Below, one piece after another: positions 17,974-26,971 of a DNA stretch of 64,000 bases. Every line of letters begins with the position of its first letter. The stretch's first letter is position 1. The DNA lies in NCBI GenBank assembly GCA_016720425.1, contig JADKKQ010000008.1, forward strand, positions 62,001 to 126,000. The letters run 5' to 3'. This DNA comes from Betaproteobacteria bacterium (lineage in GTDB: Bacteria > Pseudomonadota > Gammaproteobacteria > Burkholderiales > Casimicrobiaceae). Under the pieces are notes generated by a model that saw nothing but the letters and a program-made list of their open reading frames with translations, had not been told where the DNA came from and did not search any database. A program made the translations under genes and the position numbers.

Positions 17974-20760
17974 ATGATCACCAGGCTCTTCACCCGCACC
18001 GCGCTGCACGAGCACGCGGAGCCCTCCCAACGCATTGCCGGGATCGCGCAGCTCGCACCGGAAGCTTCCGAACTCGCGCCGTTGCTCGCCGGCGATCCGG
18101 TCGCCGACGTGCGCGCCGCGGCTGCGGCGCGCTGCAGCGATCTCGCGGCGCTCGCCGCGGCCTGGACTGTGGAGCAGGATCCCGTTGTGCGCACGGCGAT
18201 CGCGGGTTCGCTCGCTGCCGTGCTGGCGGCGACGACGGACGCCGACGCTGCGGCAGCGCTGCTGGCCCGCGCCGATCTTCCTGATGCGCTGCGCGCCGAC
18301 GTGGCGCGAAAGACCGCCGACCCCGAGCGGCGGCGCATCGCCGTCGCGGCGGTCGGTGACGACGACCTGCTGACCGAGATCGCGCTGACCGCCGATCACG
18401 CCGAGACCCGGATGGCGGCCGCCGAGCGCGTGAGCCGGCCCGAGAACCTCAAGCGCCTCGCCGGCGTGGCCAAGAGCAAGGACCGCGGCGTTGCGCGGCT
18501 CGCCCGCCACCGGATCGACGCACTCGAGGATCGCCGCAGCCAGACCAGCGAAGCCGACGCCATCCTGGAACAGCTGGAGGCGCTGGCGCAGCGCCCCGGC
18601 GCGATCCTGACGCCCATGCTCGAGCTCAACCGGCGCTGGCAGTTGCTGGACATGAGCAGCGATCCGGCGCGACTCGCCCGCTGCGAGGCGGCGCGGCAAG
18701 TGCTGCAGGCGCGCTTCGAGCGCGAGCACGAGGAGCAGCGTGCGCGCGCTCGCCTCGGCGACAAGCTGCGCGACTGGATGGCGCGGCTGGCTCCCCCGGT
18801 GGCCTCGGACGAGTTGGCCGCGCTGCGCGAGCAGTTTGCCGCGCTGCGGGCCGAGGCCGAGGCCTGCGGCGATGCCTGGTCGGCGCCGTTGCTGGAGCAG
18901 GCCGCCGACCGGCTGCGCGGCTGGGAGCTGGACGTGCAGGCGCACGCCGGGGCGGAAGCGCTGTTGCTCGAGGCCGAGCACCTGGCCGCTGGCACCGCGA
19001 TCGACGCCGGCGACCTGTCGGAACGATGGCAGGCACTCGGACCGGCGGTGCGCACGCCGGCGCTGACGCAGCGCTTCGACGCGGCGCTGGCCGCGGTCGA
19101 GCAGCGCCGGCTGGTGCTGATCGACGCCGAGCAGCACGAGGCCAATGCCGCGCGGCAGCAGCTGCATCGGCTGCTGCACGACGGCGAGCAGGCGCTGCTC
19201 GCCGGCCAGCTGCACGCCGCGCGGACAGCGGCGGACGCGATCCGGGTGCTGAAGGCGGCCGCCGGAACGTTGCCCAAGCCGACGATCCAGCGGCTGTCGC
19301 GCCTCGTGCAGCAGTTGGGGGACCTCGAGCGCTGGGAGTCCTTCGGCCAGCAGCAGGCGCGGGTGCAGCTGTGCGAGCGGGCCGAGGCCGCGGCACGCGA
19401 CGTTCACGATCCGGCGCAGGTCGCGCGCGAGGTCAAGAAGTTGCGCGACGAATGGAAGGTCCTCGACCAGCAGCACGCCAACGTGCCGAAGGCGCTGTGG
19501 GAGCGCTTCGACGGTGCCTGCGAGCGCGCGTACGCGCCGGCCGCGCGACACTTCGCCGAAATGGCGGCGCAGCGCAAGGCGGCGCGGGCCCAGCGCGACG
19601 GCTTCATTGCCGCCGCGGCGGCCCACGTGCCCACGCTGCTCACCGATCCGCCCAACTGGCGGGCGATCGAGCACTGGCTGCGCGACACCGACAAGGCCTG
19701 GCGCGACGGCGACCTCGGCAGCGTCGACCCCGGCGCGTGGAAGGCGCTGGACGCCAAGCTGCGCGCGGCGGTGGCGCCGCTGCGCGACGCGCTGGCGGCC
19801 GCGCGGGCCGAGGCCAAGGCCGGGCGGCAGGCGCTGATCGCCGAAGCGGTGGCGCTGGCGCCGCGTGCGATGGAGCGCGACGCGCCGTCGCAGGTGAAGG
19901 CGATTCAGCTGCGCTGGCAGGAGCACGCGAAGACGCTGCCGCTCGCCCAGCGCGACGAGCGCACGCTGTGGGAGGAGTTCCGGGCCGCCTGCAACGCGGT
20001 GTTCGAGGCGCGCGAGGCGAAGCGCAGGGAAGACGACGGCCGCCGGCACGAGGGCCGGCGCGCGCTCGAGGACCTGTGCCTGAAGCTCGAGCAGCTCGCG
20101 CAATCGGCCGACGACGAGGCGGCGGTGCGCCGTGCGTTGCGCGACCTGGTGCAGGAATGGAGGAAGAGCGCGGGCTCCGCACCGCTGCCGCACGCGATCG
20201 AGTCGCGGTTCCGGAATGCGCGCACCGCGGTCGAGGGCGCACTGGCGAAGCGCGCGCAGGAGCGCGAGGCCTCCGTGTGGCAGACGCTGGTCGCCAAGGG
20301 TCGGCTCTGCGAAGAAGCCGAAAGCCGGCTGCGCGCGGAGGGCGTCGACGACGCGGCCGCCGCCGCGGCGCTCGGCGAGCGCTGGGCCGCGCTGCCGCCG
20401 CTGCCCGGCGCGTGGGAGAAGCGCATGCAGGCGCGCCGCGACGCGGCGCTGCGGGCGTTCGCGGACGGCGACGCGCGCGACGCGGCGCGGCAGCGCATCG
20501 ACGCGGGAACGCAGGCACGTCGGGACGACCTCTTGCTGCTGGAGACGGCGCTGGCGCTGGAAAGTCCGCCCGAACTGCAGGCGCAGCGGCTGGCGCTGCA
20601 GGTGCGGCAGCTGAAGGAACGCTTCAGCGGTGGCGCCACGATGGCGCCCGAGACGCTGAACGACCGGGTGCTGGCGTGGTTTGCGACGCCCGGGGTCACC
20701 GACGAGGGCGACTGGAAGCGCTGCACCGAGGTGCTGGCGGCGTTGGCGAAGCGGCGCTGA
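17974..20760 (+). CDS. DUF349 coiled-coil protein
   Basis: A 928-residue, strongly charged, alanine- and arginine-rich protein. The N-terminal 200 residues look like HEAT-type repeats (ADVRAAAAARCSDLAALAA). The rest consists of repeated DUF349 units, each with a conserved W and the pattern of EWK or RWQ followed by a WERFDGACERAY- or LWEEFRAACNAVFEAR-type helix. I count about five such units. The fold is expected to be long helices and coiled coil; the function of the family is unknown. The ATG at 17974 is the first in frame with a sensible protein; upstream in-frame sequence is antisense to the DUF2868 gene. It ends in a convergent repeat region. Confidence 0.82.
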   Translation: MITRLFTRTALHEHAEPSQRIAGIAQLAPEASELAPLLAGDPVADVRAAAAARCSDLAALAAAWTVEQDPVVRTAIAGSLAAVLAATTDADAAAALLARADLPDALRADVARKTADPERRRIAVAAVGDDDLLTEIALTADHAETRMAAAERVSRPENLKRLAGVAKSKDRGVARLARHRIDALEDRRSQTSEADAILEQLEALAQRPGAILTPMLELNRRWQLLDMSSDPARLARCEAARQVLQARFEREHEEQRARARLGDKLRDWMARLAPPVASDELAALREQFAALRAEAEACGDAWSAPLLEQAADRLRGWELDVQAHAGAEALLLEAEHLAAGTAIDAGDLSERWQALGPAVRTPALTQRFDAALAAVEQRRLVLIDAEQHEANAARQQLHRLLHDGEQALLAGQLHAARTAADAIRVLKAAAGTLPKPTIQRLSRLVQQLGDLERWESFGQQQARVQLCERAEAAARDVHDPAQVAREVKKLRDEWKVLDQQHANVPKALWERFDGACERAYAPAARHFAEMAAQRKAARAQRDGFIAAAAAHVPTLLTDPPNWRAIEHWLRDTDKAWRDGDLGSVDPGAWKALDAKLRAAVAPLRDALAAARAEAKAGRQALIAEAVALAPRAMERDAPSQVKAIQLRWQEHAKTLPLAQRDERTLWEEFRAACNAVFEAREAKRREDDGRRHEGRRALEDLCLKLEQLAQSADDEAAVRRALRDLVQEWRKSAGSAPLPHAIESRFRNARTAVEGALAKRAQEREASVWQTLVAKGRLCEEAESRLRAEGVDDAAAAAALGERWAALPPLPGAWEKRMQARRDAALRAFADGDARDAARQRIDAGTQARRDDLLLLETALALESPPELQAQRLALQVRQLKERFSGGATMAPETLNDRVLAWFATPGVTDEGDWKRCTEVLAALAKRR

Positions 20761-20787
20761 GCGCCCGCCGCCCGGCGGCGGTACGAG

Positions 20788-20865
20788 GAATTCTGTGGGA
20801 TCGGCTTCAGCCGCGAATCGCCGCCTCAAAACCGCATTCGCGCCTGAGGGCTCCCACAGGAATTC
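20788..20865. repeat. Inverted REP pair (BIME-like)
   Basis: Two inverted copies of a REP-like unit face each other: one reads GAATTCTGTGGGATCGGCTT then CAGCCGCGAAT, the other on the opposite strand reads GAATTCCTGTGGGAGCC then CTCAGGCGCGAAT. The pair lies between convergent stops and could fold as one large hairpin that ends transcription from both sides. A third related unit is at 25567-25600. Confidence 0.65.
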
Positions 20866-20883
20866 AGCTTACTTCATGCTGAC

Positions 20884-22515
20884 TCAACGGGGCTGGCTGC
20901 CCGCGGCCGGCTCGAAATAGCGTTCGATCAGCCGCGGCTCGTCGAAATGACGGCGGCCGACGAAAGCCGTCGCGTGCCGGCCCCACTGCCGCATCGCGCC
21001 GGCGCTGGCGATGCCCATCGGCCAGAAGACGAACCGCTCGCCGCGCTCGCTGCCGCGCACCAGGCCGTCGGGCGCGTAGAGGCTGCGCGTGCCCCCGGCG
21101 GCACGCGGCAGCGTGCGCAGCGCATCGTCCGGCGCGAGACCGTAGGCGATCGCGGCGGGGGCCGGCCAGTGTTCCGACGGCGGCAGGACGACGACGCGCC
21201 GCAGGTAGTGCGTGCCCGACTCGATGCGCAAGGCGATCCGCGCGCCCGGCACCGGCGGCCCCAGCCACTGCGGCGCGAGCGCGCCTTCGTCGATCGTCGG
21301 CGGCAGCGGCCGGGGGGTGAGCCGCGGCGACGGAAAGAGCAGGTGATAGCAGCCGCAGGCGTGGATGCTGTCGTGCAGCAGCGGCGTGCCGTCGCCGGCG
21401 AGCGTGACGCGCCAGACGAGCGCGTCCAGTCGCCCCGCCAGCAGGTCGAACGGCGACGTCGCGCGCCGCGCCGGAAACCACGCGGTGTAGACGAGTTGCA
21501 GCAGCAGTTCGTCGCCGAAGCGCGTGTGCGCGATGCGGGTGAACAACACGGGCGCAGCGGTGTCGATCGCCACTTCGTCGCCTTCGTCGTAACGCGGTCG
21601 GCCGACGCGATCGTCGTTGTCGCGCTCGTCGATCACCAACAACGGCGCGAACGTCGCCAGCAGCGCGTCGGACTCCGCCGCGTCGGGGAGGGGGAGGCGC
21701 AGCGGATTGTCGCGGGCGCGCGCCAGAACCGCGCGGACCTCGGCGGCCGACAGCGTCGGGGCGGCGCGCGGCTGGTAGTGCCGCAGCACGCCCTGCAACG
21801 GGAGGTCGGCGAGCGGCAGCGCGAACGCCGCGTGGGTCGCGGCCTCGTACCGCCGGACGCCGGCGGCGAAGGGCAGCGCCGTCAGCGGGTAGGCACCGAG
21901 CGCGCGCAGCGCGTCGTCGTAGTCGTCGGGAACCACCGCCGCGGCGAGCAGGCGCCGGCGACCCGACGGTGTGGCGAGGTCGCGCTCGCGCAGCCGCGTG
22001 CTGCAGCCCGCGAGCAGTGTGGCCGGCGTCAGCGTTTCGAAGCCATCGGCGGCGAGCTCGTGCCGCAACCGCGCGGTCGCGTCGGCCGGCAGATTGGCGA
22101 TCTCGGCCCGCCGGGCGTCGTCGTCCCGCGTCGCCAGTTGCTGCACCCAGGCGGCGAACACCGGCGCGTCGTCGGGGGAGGGGTCGAGGCTCGCGAGCAG
22201 GCGGTCGACGCGGAGGTACGGAAACCCCGCGACGCGCGCCGCTTCGGCATCGCCCACCCCGGCGGCGGCGACCGCGCGATCCAGCGCGGCGTAGGCGCGC
22301 TCGCAGCGGTCCTCGAGCGTCGCCGGCGGCCGGGCCGCCACGTCGGCGTCGCCGTCGCGCAGCGCCGGGGCGAGCGCGCAGCCGGCCAGCAGCAGCGTCG
22401 CCGTCCATGCCGCCGCGTACGCGGCAAGACGGCGCCGCGAAGCGCCGTGCGTCGGCTGGCGGCGCGATCCGGACGCGGGGGTCGCCGGCGCGCGGCGACG
22501 GCGGGAGACGGTCAT
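20884..22515 (-). CDS. Putative lipoprotein, unknown function
   Basis: A 543-residue protein with a lipobox (LLLAGC) about 45 residues from the start, preceded by a long arginine-rich stretch, so the true start may be internal. The mature protein contains LLVIDERDNDDRVGRPRYDE, LVYTAWFPARRATS and LLHDSIHACGCYHLLFPSP, and ends near PRLIERYFEPAAGSQPR. I do not recognise the family. The distribution of His, Cys and acidic residues might bind a metal, which is only a guess. It is followed by the REP pair and precedes the MaoC gene with a 75-base gap; a shared transcript is possible. Confidence 0.65.
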   Translation of the reverse strand: MTVSRRRRAPATPASGSRRQPTHGASRRRLAAYAAAWTATLLLAGCALAPALRDGDADVAARPPATLEDRCERAYAALDRAVAAAGVGDAEAARVAGFPYLRVDRLLASLDPSPDDAPVFAAWVQQLATRDDDARRAEIANLPADATARLRHELAADGFETLTPATLLAGCSTRLRERDLATPSGRRRLLAAAVVPDDYDDALRALGAYPLTALPFAAGVRRYEAATHAAFALPLADLPLQGVLRHYQPRAAPTLSAAEVRAVLARARDNPLRLPLPDAAESDALLATFAPLLVIDERDNDDRVGRPRYDEGDEVAIDTAAPVLFTRIAHTRFGDELLLQLVYTAWFPARRATSPFDLLAGRLDALVWRVTLAGDGTPLLHDSIHACGCYHLLFPSPRLTPRPLPPTIDEGALAPQWLGPPVPGARIALRIESGTHYLRRVVVLPPSEHWPAPAAIAYGLAPDDALRTLPRAAGGTRSLYAPDGLVRGSERGERFVFWPMGIASAGAMRQWGRHATAFVGRRHFDEPRLIERYFEPAAGSQPR

Positions 22516-22590
22516 CGCGGGCCGCCCGGTCGCGGGGCGCCAGCGCGCAATGCAGTCATCGGTTCAGGCAGTGGATGCATTCGCGAAATC

Positions 22591-23442
22591 TCAGGCGAGC
22601 GTGGCGGTGCCGTCGACGGTGACGAAGCCGTCGCCGTCGGCGACCCAGAGGCTCACCTGCCGGTCGCCGCGCGGCCGGCCGCAAACGCGGAACGCGGCGG
22701 TGTCGAACAGCGGCCGCAGCGCCCTGAAATCGAAGCGCGCGACGGTCGCCGCGGGCAGCGCGCGCCGCAGCAGGTCGAGCAGCAGCGTGGCCTGCAGCGG
22801 GCCGTGCACGACCAGCCCCGGATAGCCCTCGACGGCGGTGACGTAGCGGCGATCGTAGTGGATCCGGTGGCCGTTGAAGGTGAGCGCCGAGTAGCGGAAC
22901 AGCAGCACGTCGTCGGGGATCACGTCGCGCCGCCACGCCGCGTCGGCGGGCGCGGGCACCCCCGCGGCGGCCTCGACACCGGGCCGGGCGGCTTCCCGGT
23001 AGACGATGTCGTGCTCCTCGACCAGCGCGAGTCCCGCGGCGTTCTCGATCCGGTGGCGCACCAGCACGAACACGAGGTCGCCGCTGCGGCCGGACTTGTG
23101 CCGCACATCGACGATCTGCGACGTGCGCACGACGGCTTCGCCGACGCGCAGCGGATGCCGGAACTCGAGCCTTCCGCCGGCCCACATCCGGCGCGGCAGC
23201 GCAACCGGCGGCAGGAAGCCGCCGCGCCGCGCGTGGCCATCGGGGCCGAGCTCGGACTGGCGGTGCCGGGGCAGGAAGTACAGCCAATGCGCGAGCGGCG
23301 GCAGCGCGTCGCCGGCCTGCGGCGGCGGATCGTCGCGATCGAGGGTCGCTGCCAGACCGGCGAGCGGCGCGGCGGTGAGGACATCCCGCGCCTGCTCCTC
23401 GCGGCCGATCCACTGCGACAGCAAGGGGAGGTCGATGGCCAT
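22591..23442 (-). CDS. MaoC/HTD2-type acyl-CoA hydratase
   Basis: A 283-residue protein with two hot-dog folds as in the HTD2 / 3-methylfumaryl-CoA (mesaconyl-C4-CoA) hydratase family. The N-terminal half has GGFLPPVALPRRMWAGG and FRHPLRVGEAVVRTSQI. The C-terminal half has the catalytic-type segment FRYSALTFNGHRIHYDRRY, containing the H and the Y that family members share, followed by YPGLVVHGPLQATLL. It should hydrate or dehydrate a branched or dicarboxylic acyl-CoA; the substrate cannot be told from the sequence. It is divergent from the AhpD-Rieske gene with 134 bases between starts. Confidence 0.8.
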   Translation of the reverse strand: MAIDLPLLSQWIGREEQARDVLTAAPLAGLAATLDRDDPPPQAGDALPPLAHWLYFLPRHRQSELGPDGHARRGGFLPPVALPRRMWAGGRLEFRHPLRVGEAVVRTSQIVDVRHKSGRSGDLVFVLVRHRIENAAGLALVEEHDIVYREAARPGVEAAAGVPAPADAAWRRDVIPDDVLLFRYSALTFNGHRIHYDRRYVTAVEGYPGLVVHGPLQATLLLDLLRRALPAATVARFDFRALRPLFDTAAFRVCGRPRGDRQVSLWVADGDGFVTVDGTATLA

Positions 23443-23576
23443 CCGCTATGGTGTAAGGAAGCGGCTCCGGACGCAACCGGTGCCGTCGTGCGGCACCGGC
23501 TGCATCGCAAACCGGGGGCACGGCATTAGAATGGTCGCCTCCCGCGCCCCAGGCCGAATCCCGGAAGGATTGTTCG

Positions 23577-24224
23577 ATGAGCGATGCACTCACCTATCTC
23601 GTCAAGGCGCGTCCGCAGGAGATGGCCGCGTACTTCACGTTCCTCAAGGGCGCCGGCAAGCACCTCGATCCGAAGACGCGGAACCTGATCTCGGTGATCA
23701 CCAAGGTGCATGCGCAGACCGAGAACGGCCTGCGCCAGTACCTGAAGCGCGCGCTGCGCGAGGGCGCCACGGCCGACGAGGTCGTCGATGCGCTGCTGAT
23801 GGCGTTCCCGGCGCTGGGGTTGGCCAGGATCGTCTGGGCAGTCGACGTGATCCTGAAGATGAACCTGCCGGAATTCGCGCTGGACCGCCTGGCCGGCGAC
23901 TTGCCGGATGCGGAACCGGCCGGGGTGTGGCACGACGTCATCGCCGAGGCGGCGCTGGTCGACGGCAGCGCGGTGCGCGCGAGCTGCGACGGGCGCGGGC
24001 TGTTCGTGTTCCGCCGCGGGCCGACGGTCAAGGTCTACGACAGCCGCTGCCCGCACCAGTCGACCGACATCCCCCATCTGGCGCTGCAGGGGACGCGCCT
24101 CACCTGTCCGAAGCACGAGTGGGCGTTCGACATCGAGACGGGCCGCTGCGTGGCCAAGGGCGACGTGCCGCTGACGCAGCTGGCACACCGCATCGAGGGC
24201 GGGCGGGTGCAGGTCCGCTGGTAG
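23577..24224 (+). CDS. AhpD-like / Rieske fusion protein
   Basis: A 215-residue protein with two parts. Residues 1-105 resemble the carboxymuconolactone decarboxylase/AhpD fold (DPKTRNLISVITKVHAQTE, REGATADEVVDALLMAFPAL) but lack the usual CxxC redox pair. Residues 115-215 are a Rieske [2Fe-2S] domain with CPHQSTDI and CPKHEWAFD supplying the two Cys and two His ligands. The protein is soluble, with no signal. The SQR-like flavoprotein follows after 46 bases on the same strand, so the two are probably co-transcribed and may exchange electrons (inference). The start ATG follows a ggaag-type ribosome site. Confidence 0.82.
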   Translation: MSDALTYLVKARPQEMAAYFTFLKGAGKHLDPKTRNLISVITKVHAQTENGLRQYLKRALREGATADEVVDALLMAFPALGLARIVWAVDVILKMNLPEFALDRLAGDLPDAEPAGVWHDVIAEAALVDGSAVRASCDGRGLFVFRRGPTVKVYDSRCPHQSTDIPHLALQGTRLTCPKHEWAFDIETGRCVAKGDVPLTQLAHRIEGGRVQVRW

Positions 24225-24270
24225 CGCGGCGTGGCCACGTGGCCATGCAGGATTCGGCGCAAAGGGGGCA

Positions 24271-25545
24271 ATGACCATGGCAGTCAACGTGCTCGTGTTG
24301 GGCGATGGTACCGGCGGATTGGTCGTGTCCAATCTTCTGCGCAAGGTGGCGCGGCGCAAGGGCGTCGACGTCAACGTGCGGCTGATCGGCAACTCGCCGC
24401 TGCACACCTACCAGCCCGGGCTGCTGTTCCTGCCGTTTCGCAAGCCCGGCTACCGCAGCCTTGCCGACATCCAGCGCCGGAATTCGGATTTCGTCGGCGC
24501 CGGCGTCGACTACCGGTGCGAGATCATCGCTGCGATCGACGCGCAGGCGCGCACGGTGACCACCGACAAGGGCAGCCATCGCTACGACTGGCTGGTGCTG
24601 GCGCTCGGCTGTCGCACGATGGTCGACGCGATCGACGGCCTGGCCGAGCGCTGGGGCACGCGCGCGCATGGCTTCTACACGCCCGACAGCGCGCTGCGGC
24701 TCGCCGATGCGCTGGACAAGTTCGAAGGCGGCGACCTTCTGGTCGACATCGCGGAGATGCCCATCAAGTGCCCGGTGGCGCCGCTGGAATTCGTCTGCCT
24801 GGTCGACGAGTACCTGACGCGCAGGGGTGTCCGTTCGCAAACCAGGCTGACCTTGATGACGCCGCTGAACGGCGCGTTCACCAAGCCGATCTGCAACGAG
24901 ATGCTGACCGGCATGCTGGTCGCCAAGGGCGTCGAGGTGGTGCCCGATGCACCGTTGGCCGTCGTCACCGACAAGGCGGTCGTCTGTCCCGACGGCAAGA
25001 CCGTGCCCTACGATCTCCTGGTCACGATCCCGCCGCACGAAGGCTCGGACCTGATCGACGAGGCCGGTCTCGGCGACGGTCTCGGCTTCGGGTTGACCGA
25101 CAAGCTCACCTTGAAGTCGAAAAAGGCCGAGCGGGTGTTCCTGCTCGGCGACAACACCAACGTGCCGACCTCGAAGGCCGGCTCGGTCGCGCACTTCCAG
25201 GCCGAGGTCGTCGTGCACAACCTGCTGCGGGAGATCGCCGGCGAGGCGGCGGAGCCGCTGGCCGACGGCCACACCAACTGCTTCATCGAGACCGGCTTCG
25301 GCAAGGCGATCCTGGTCGACTTCAACTACGACGTCCAGCCGGTGCCGGGCAGGTTTCCGCTGCCGGCGATCGGCCCGATGACGCTGCTGGCGGAATCACG
25401 GCTGAACCACCTCGGCAAGCTCGCCTTCAAGCCGATCTACTGGCACCTGCTGCTGCCGGGTCGCTCGATCCCGCTGGTGGGTTCGCAGATGAGCACGCGC
25501 GGCAAGCAGATGGAGGTGCTGGCTGCGCGCACGGGCGGCCATTGA
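24271..25545 (+). CDS. SQR-like FAD-dependent oxidoreductase
   Basis: A 424-residue flavoprotein of the sulfide:quinone oxidoreductase superfamily. The N-terminal dinucleotide motif is VLGDGTGGLVVSN. A conserved Cys occurs at residue 167 in IKCPVAPLEF, matching the KC-x-x-AP motif of SQR proteins. ERVFLLGDNTNVPTSKAGS is the second FAD motif, and the tail has the amphipathic character expected for membrane attachment (IYWHLLLPGRSIPL). Likely reaction: oxidation of a sulfide-type sulfur compound with electrons to quinone, but the subgroup is uncertain. An AGGGGG site precedes the ATG. The upstream Rieske gene and the general sulfur context support a role in sulfur oxidation. Confidence 0.82.
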   Translation: MTMAVNVLVLGDGTGGLVVSNLLRKVARRKGVDVNVRLIGNSPLHTYQPGLLFLPFRKPGYRSLADIQRRNSDFVGAGVDYRCEIIAAIDAQARTVTTDKGSHRYDWLVLALGCRTMVDAIDGLAERWGTRAHGFYTPDSALRLADALDKFEGGDLLVDIAEMPIKCPVAPLEFVCLVDEYLTRRGVRSQTRLTLMTPLNGAFTKPICNEMLTGMLVAKGVEVVPDAPLAVVTDKAVVCPDGKTVPYDLLVTIPPHEGSDLIDEAGLGDGLGFGLTDKLTLKSKKAERVFLLGDNTNVPTSKAGSVAHFQAEVVVHNLLREIAGEAAEPLADGHTNCFIETGFGKAILVDFNYDVQPVPGRFPLPAIGPMTLLAESRLNHLGKLAFKPIYWHLLLPGRSIPLVGSQMSTRGKQMEVLAARTGGH

Positions 25546-25566
25546 GTCGGCACGAAGAACGTCGAG

Positions 25567-25600
25567 CTTCTGTAGGAGCGCCTTCAGGCGCGAATGCAAT
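25567..25600 (+). repeat. REP-like unit
   Basis: The unit CTTCTGTAGGAGCGCCTTC then AGGCGCGAATG matches the REP pair at 20788-20865. It lies just after the SQR-like gene and before the convergent stress-protein gene. Confidence 0.5.
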
Positions 25601-25618
25601 TCCGGCGTTTCGATTTGG

Positions 25619-25694
25619 CGGCCCGTCGCGCTCGCTGGAGTACCTTCGTGCTGCACACTCCGGTGTTCGCCCCCGGGGGGCCTGTCGGCTCTCA
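25619..25694 (-). repeat. Stop-codon-linked interspersed element, copy A
   Basis: On the minus strand the element begins at the TGA stop of the stress-protein gene (TGAGAGCCGACAGG) and includes ACCGGAGTGTGCAGCACG and AAGGTACTCC, where GGAGT and ACTCC can pair. A partial second start (GCGAGCGCGACGGGCCGCC) follows. Copies B (28807) and C (52174) share the sequence. Confidence 0.6.
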
Positions 25695-26534
25695 AGGAAA
25701 CGCCGGGCCGACCACCAGCACCGGGCAGGTGGCGAGGCCGGCGATCTTCCGGGCGGTGCTGCCGAACACCAGGCGCCTGAGCGCCGAGTGGCCGCCGCCG
25801 CGTCCGACGATGACGAGGTCGGCGCCGGCGTCGCGGGCGATGGCGACGACCGACTCCGCCGCCGGGCCGACGGCGACGCGGCCGTCGGCTTCGCGACCGG
25901 CGGCGCCGATGGCCTGCAGCGCACGGGCAAGCGCGGCATCCGCCGCCGCGCGCGCGGCCGCGGTGTCGTGCGCGGCGACGCTGGCGACGATCAGCGGCAG
26001 CCCGCAGCCTGCAGCCACCCGGCAGGCGGTGGCGACGACCGCCGCAGCCGCAGGCGAATCGTCGACGGCCACCAGAATGCGTGCACTCCACATCCGGCAG
26101 GCGCGCGGGACCAGCAGCACGCTGCAGGGGGCTTCGCGGACGACGTTGCCGACCATCTCGCCGACCATCATCCGGGCCAGGAAACCGTCCTTGCCGCGAC
26201 GGCGGGCGACGATCAGGTTCGAGCCCAAGGCGCGGGCGGCTGCGACGATTTCGCGATAGGGCTCGTCGCCGCGGCGGATGTGGATGTCGACCGGCACGGA
26301 CGCAGCACGGGCCGCGGCGCGTAACTCGTCGCTCCGCGCGGACACCGCGTGCTCGACGCGGAGCGCGCGGGCGGGCGCGGCGGCCTCGAACTCGGGGTTG
26401 CTCTCGACGGGAATGACCACCGCGAGCGGGACGCCGCAGTGCCCCGCGAGCTCGAACGCGACCCGCTCGGCGCCGACGTCGAACTCGGTGTGCTCGGTGG
26501 CCAGCAGGATGCGTTCGAAGGGATGCTCGTTCAC
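25692..26534 (-). CDS. Universal stress protein, two UspA domains
   Basis: A 280-residue soluble protein made of two UspA domains. Domain 1 begins FERILLATEHTEFD; domain 2 begins ARILVAVDDSPAA near residue 150. Domain 2 ends with the ATP-binding pattern VGRGGGHSALRRLVFGSTAR, which fits G-x2-G-x9-G-S/T. Domain 1 has VARRRGKDGFLARMMVGEM, a weaker version. The role is stress or energy sensing rather than catalysis. It is the first gene of a minus-strand trio with the small membrane protein and the TauE/SafE exporter, separated by only 7 bases each, but note that it is downstream of them in the transcript. Confidence 0.86.
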   Translation of the reverse strand: MNEHPFERILLATEHTEFDVGAERVAFELAGHCGVPLAVVIPVESNPEFEAAAPARALRVEHAVSARSDELRAAARAASVPVDIHIRRGDEPYREIVAAARALGSNLIVARRRGKDGFLARMMVGEMVGNVVREAPCSVLLVPRACRMWSARILVAVDDSPAAAAVVATACRVAAGCGLPLIVASVAAHDTAAARAAADAALARALQAIGAAGREADGRVAVGPAAESVVAIARDAGADLVIVGRGGGHSALRRLVFGSTARKIAGLATCPVLVVGPAFP

Positions 26535-26541
26535 GGCAGTG

Positions 26542-26964
26542 TCAGTGGCCGGAGGTCAGGACGCCCGAAGCCGCGAGTGCCAGCACCGCGATCTCGAGGA
26601 TGCAGACGACGGCGTAGACGGTGTCGCGGCGGCGCAGGTAGAGGGGAACGATTGCCAGCAGGCACAGCGCCGAGCAGCCGGCGAGCAGGGCGATGCCGAC
26701 GAGGCTGGCGAACTCGCCGCGGGCCAGCAGCGCCGTCCATCCCCACCCCGTCGGCGTCCCGGTGGCGGCGAGGTAGCGATCGAGCGGCAGCGTGAGCAGC
26801 TCCGGCAGCCGCTCGAACGGCACCTGTGCCGGCAGCAGGCCGGTCGCGTAGGCGAGGAAGCCGACGACCAGCGCGGCGAAACCCGCCTTGGCGCCCCAGT
26901 CGAGCCAGCGCGCATAGCGCAGCTGCTCGTCGGCGACCGGTGGCAGGGGGGCGGGCGCGGTCAT
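26542..26964 (-). CDS. Small membrane protein paired with TauE/SafE
   Basis: A 140-residue protein with about three membrane segments (AGFAALVVGFLAYATGLLPA, FASLVGIALLAGCSALCLLA, VVCILEIAVLALAASG). The loop LTLPLDRYLAATGTPTGWGW is distinctive. I do not have a named family for it. It lies 7 bases after the exporter gene and 7 bases before the stress-protein gene, so it is part of that operon, and probably acts with the exporter (inference from position). Confidence 0.68.
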   Translation of the reverse strand: MTAPAPLPPVADEQLRYARWLDWGAKAGFAALVVGFLAYATGLLPAQVPFERLPELLTLPLDRYLAATGTPTGWGWTALLARGEFASLVGIALLAGCSALCLLAIVPLYLRRRDTVYAVVCILEIAVLALAASGVLTSGH

Positions 26965-26971
26965 CGCGAGA

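Noticed and set aside
23577..24224. The AhpD part as an active peroxidase-type disulfide protein
   Set aside because: The CxxC-type active site of AhpD is missing from the sequence.
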